Positions 60,301-64,000 of a stretch of 64,000 bases of DNA are shown in pieces. The notes under the pieces are model-generated. The model was not told the origin of the DNA. It ran no database searches and worked only from the letters and a program-made list of their open reading frames with translations. The stretch covers positions 424,501 through 488,500 of the forward strand of contig BSDZ01000013.1 of the NCBI GenBank assembly GCA_030268105.1. Reading direction: 5' to 3'. This DNA comes from Volvox africanus (Eukaryota > Chlorophyta > Chlorophyceae > Chlamydomonadales > Volvocaceae). Position 1 is the first letter of the stretch. Each line of letters begins with the position of its first letter. A program made the position numbers and the translations under genes.

Positions 60301-63300
60301 AACCAGCTTAGGGGCTTACCTCGAGGGAAAGGTAGTTAACAAATGCGAAGTGCTTATCAGGAAATATGCGAGTGGACTCCAAGGGTCCGAAGCGGCTGAA
60401 GGTCGACTCAACCTCCTGCCGCTCCACGTTCTGCAGGATGTTGCCGAGCCACAAGTGACGACTAGGCACATCAGACGCTGCTGGTGCTGCCGGCGCAGGT
60501 GGCACCGCGGACGATGACGCCGGAGCTGCTGCTGCTGTGGCGGTAGCGGCAGCTCCGCTGCCGCCAGCACTGACGCCTGCGGCGGCGCTGGCGGCCGTCG
60601 ACCCCATCGGCCCCACGACAGCGGCGCTCTTGCCGCTCCTGCCGTTGCTGTGGCTCCTGCCATTGGCCGAGTGGTTCCGCGTGGCAGTGGCGGTGGCGGC
60701 GCCGCCACCGCTGTTGCCCGCCGGTTCAGTGCCAGGTGGCATATCCACTGCGCTTCCATTATTCGGCGCAATTACGTGTGCGGCGTCGACGCCGTCACTG
60801 ACCGTGCCAGCTTCACTTGAACCGACGTTGACTACGACAGATGTACGAGAATCTAGGGCTGGTGAAGTCAGGTTACGTGGATCTTGGATGTGGTGAAAGT
60901 CAACCTTGAGGGGCTTCGATCCGGTCAGAGAGGGTGCGAGCTGGCCGTCAAGTGACGACTTGGCTGCAGCGGCGTCCTGCAGACAGGCAAACAGGCAGAG
61001 ATGGCAATGGATTTACGAAACGCGGGCTCCGATGAGGGCATAAACAGTGAAACAACTTATGATTTACTGTTTTTTTATTGAACTTGATGAACTGATAAAC
61101 TCTGGGCCAGGGTGATCGAGCGTGGAGGAGTTCATGTGGTCATGTGGGGGAACCATCAAGTCAGATCTCGAAGGTGTTGAGTAATAAGGTTGCAGCTGGT
61201 TGAGCTGGTTGTCGAAAGTTGTTTATTGTTGTGAAACTGTCGTCGCAATATCACAATATTTATCATCGTACGCCCTAGAAGGCCTCAGGTGACTCCATCC
61301 AAGGCAGCCCTCAGGAAATACCATTCGCGGGAGCGAGACGGTCCCCCTTTCACTAATGGTCTGATTGCTACCCAAAGCCCTACAGGGCCTTATAGGATTG
61401 CCACCACGACCCGACCCCTGTCCATGTATCCATATAGGGATACGTCGGGCTGCTGTCGCTCTTGCTCACCTCGGAGGAGATGAAACTGACGAAAGCGAGT
61501 CCGCGGTCGGGAAAAAACCAGACGCCCTCCAATGGACCATAAGGCCTGCGACATGGACGATAAAGCTCAGGGCACTTTTCAATCTTGGCGCAGCGAACGA
61601 AGCGCGTAGGCCATTGGCCAATTATGCATGTTTGCATAATGGAACCACGTACAATATAAATATTTTAATTATTGCAAAAATATTGACATTTAATTGAGGC
61701 TCATGCGATGTATTATTAAAGTCGCATGCGGTATGGCCGGAGCGCGATGCCAGTATGCTGTCAAGGCAGTCTTTTTGTACGTAGAAACGCTTTACTTGAC
61801 ATTAAGATTAAAAAAATTTATTTTGGGAATATGATTGATGTATATGCGATGCTAAAATGTTTCACTTATAGGGGTCATTAGTAAGCCGAGCCAAAGATCC
61901 GAGTCCCAGAAAACGTAAGTGTCACCAAATAAAATTTAAAATATCATTATTTGAATGATTATAATATTAATTGATGATTGAATTATAACCAATTCGTTTT
62001 GATGTAGGAAAGAGAACATGGCGAAACGCACCGTGACGTAATCGTGAGGAAAGGTTAAGATTACTTACGAGAGCAAAGCCTCGATATCGTAACGATCCGC
62101 ACCGCGGTCGAGGTTTCCTAGCCACAGCGCCGCGGCCACAGCGCCGCGCGACGTGCCGCAGAAGGCTGCCGATGGTGCAAGGCTGACGCATACACCGCTG
62201 CTCACACCGCTAATGCTGCTGCCACCATTACCATAAAACAGTTCCGCCGTGTCCAGGCACTCGGACACATCAATAGACGTACTGGTGGCGCTACTTCCCT
62301 GCCGACGTACACTGCGCCAAGTCTCAACCGTAGCAGCGTCTTCGCTTTCATGACGGCTGCTTGTCGTGCTTGTACGACTGCTTGTACTGCCATCATCATT
62401 GCTGCAGAATGCCCGTGACGCCGATGGCCAAGTCAGCGGTGGCCCAGTGGAGCGTGGCGGCAGGGGCGCCGTAACAACAGAGGCATTGGCGGTAGTAGAG
62501 GAGGCCGTTAAGGGGGCGGTACTCGATGGTTCTTTTGCGGTGACGGAGATGGCAGTAGCGGTAGCAATTGTAGGCATAGCACTGACGGCGGCAGCACCGC
62601 CGCCGCTGGGCGGGTGGGGGTGCAGGAAGGCGATCTCAAGCGGCCGGCCGCCGGTCAACAGGGCAATCCGTAGACCCGACATCGAAGCCCTAGCCGCTTC
62701 TGCGTGCTGCAAGGGTTCAGACACATGATGCAGTACATAACACTACATAAGAGCGATGATTCCAAGAGGGCGGCGAAAGACGAGCAAGCAGACTTCTTAA
62801 CCTGGTTAGGCCCTTGCCAAAAGAGATCTTAACATCTAGAGACTAGTTAGTAATGGAGAAAATAAGGCCGGCTGGAGATACAGAACAGCCTGCTCTCTGG
62901 GACCATGATCGACGAGCCATACCATGATTGACGAACAGCTAAGTACGGCACAGCCCTTGTCCTGGAACACCTGGATTGATTCCAACGGTCCGTAGCAACT
63001 GCGCAAATATGTGTGTATGTTGAGCGTGCGGTAACAGATGAGGCGGTGTTCAAAGTAGCAGCGGGAGCAGCAGCGGGAGCGGTGAGGAGGTTTTGAAGGA
63101 TCTTGGCGCATATTGCGAAGACAGGAACAATGGAGAGGCCGTTTTGTACGATTGCATACATCACATGGAAGTTCGCCATGTCTGTCGATAAGGCTGTTGA
63201 CGGTCAAGGTATTATACGCATATGCTCTTATTAAGGTCGTTGTCGCTTCATGTGCGCAAAGCAGAAGTTAAGTCAGCGTGCAATTCAAAGATATCTTAGT

Positions 63301-63729
63301 TTTTATGGTTAATGTGAATCTTATGCATGCTGTGGATGAGGATTCCTCGGTAATTTCGTCGGATCCGCGCTTGACATTGGGTTCATTCAAAATCTCGTTG
63401 AAACAATACTGAAAACAGGAACACCATCCCAATGTCGTAACAGCGACGCGTACTTACGCAAAAAGTTGTTCTAATGCCAAATGATCAGCCGCCCAAGTAA
63501 TATTGTTCAGCAAGAGGTGACGGCTAGGGATGCTGCCAGATAAGAATCCTCCTTCCGCGCGGCTATAGGGGCAGCCATTGATGACTGGAACGAGCTGCTT
63601 GCCATGAAGGCTGGAACAAGTTTGGGCATCGAGAGCTGAGGGCTCCTCGCCACAAGCGAGCGGGGCCTGGCTGGCAAGGCGGAAAGTTGAAGGGCCTGTG
63701 GCCTCTCCACATGCGTCTTGAAACACCAT
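57313..63729 (-). CDS. Four-RRM RNA-binding protein, SPEN/FPA-like RRMs with Ala-rich tail
   Basis: Nine exons: 63458-63729, 62923-62998, 62069-62706, 61470-61545, 60320-60976, 59524-60107, 59072-59147, 58695-58795, 57313-58210; 1125 residues. Four RRMs are separated by long Ala/Gly/Ser linkers. RRM1 (~68-145): RHLLLNNITW, with a degenerate RNP1. RRM2 (~310-385): ALWLGNLDRG, FFPDRGLAFVSF. RRM3 (~526-600): HLWLGNILQN, FPDKHFAFVNY. RRM4 (~745-825): RHLWLGNVLS, FPAKNYAFVNF. The short 'GPLES.RIF' loop with no conserved basic insertion is typical of SPEN/RBM15/FPA RRMs, which act in mRNA processing. The tail (827-1125) is Ala/Pro-rich with no SPOC domain. An in-frame stop lies two codons before the ATG, which supports the start. 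RNA binding is expected; the target is unknown. Confidence 0.88.
59427..59476. repeat. TATGCTATG tandem repeat in an RRM-gene intron
   Basis: Four to five imperfect copies of TATGCTATG(TG) between exons 6 and 7 of the RRM gene, close to the exon-6 donor (59523). Confidence 0.75.
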
Positions 63730-64000
63730 AGAGCTTTATCTCTCCAAGAAACCAAAGACTATTATCTCTTGTATTCCTGAAGCGGGCAAAACCATTAAAA
63801 CAGCGGACGTTCAGTATTACGGATAGTCGTTGCGACGTGGCGGTAGTTAACACTTATGCGCCGCAAATACGGCAAATTTTTAACATCTGATGACATTGTT
63901 TAAATTTCTCCTTTATGCGTCGCCTGCAAGTACAGTCTACTACAGTAGGAAGATTGGGACAAGCTTTCGCACCTGACCACAAGGGGGGCGGGTATCCTTC
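63730..64000. other. Upstream flank of the RRM gene
   Basis: Probable promoter and 5' leader of the RRM gene. No coding exon or clear element was seen before the window ends. Confidence 0.4.

Overview
This is a stretch of eukaryotic nuclear DNA. Its genes are broken into many short exons joined by GT-AG introns, plus one GC-AG intron. Photosynthetic-cell genes (plastid-type UROD, PSB27, a plant-type threonine deaminase with a transit-like leader) sit beside genes for motile cilia (KLP1, CFAP119). The candidate poly(A) signal is TGTAA, as in volvocalean algae. Together with the very close match to the Chlamydomonas central-pair kinesin KLP1, this points to a chlamydomonadalean (volvocine-like) green alga. 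The species cannot be named from the sequence. There is no sign of a prokaryotic, plasmid or phage segment and no CRISPR array.

I rebuilt ten genes by reading exons and splice phases by hand. In each one the phases close across every junction and the total length is a multiple of three. From left to right they are: NAP1 (minus, 2-2961); SDHAF4 (minus, 7260-7813); KLP1 kinesin-9 (minus, 9023-17601); UROD (plus, 18028-21883); PRP19 (plus, 24535-27707); PSB27 (plus, 28900-30282); a Tudor + TFIIS-M + SPOC protein (minus, 32107-39959); threonine deaminase (plus, 40571-47122); CFAP119 (minus, 51452-54514); and a four-RRM protein (minus, 57313-63729). A small RING-finger gene (minus, 49465-50654) and a 77-residue protein gene (minus, 55032-55368) are less certain. 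Two further small candidates (4848-5051 and 48609-49395) are weak.

The genes do not form an operon or a single pathway. Three groups share a theme. Plastid metabolism and photosynthesis: UROD for tetrapyrroles, PSB27 for photosystem II assembly, threonine deaminase for isoleucine. Cilia: KLP1 and CFAP119. Nuclear RNA and chromatin: NAP1, PRP19, the TFIIS-M/SPOC protein and the RRM protein. Two pairs are head to head with short shared upstream regions: KLP1/UROD (426 bases between start codons) and the SPOC gene/threonine deaminase (611 bases).

The most notable signals are in gene structure rather than in a new gene cassette. They are: a 1.1-kb array of an 8-base G-rich unit inside a KLP1 intron; a tandem triplication of the UROD exon-6 splice donor that keeps frame; three RRM core exons of exactly 76 bases with identical phases in the RRM gene; a Tudor domain joined to TFIIS-M and SPOC domains; and a near-perfect 75-base palindrome in the gene-poor stretch 2962-7259. 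I did not find a convincing previously undescribed multi-gene system.
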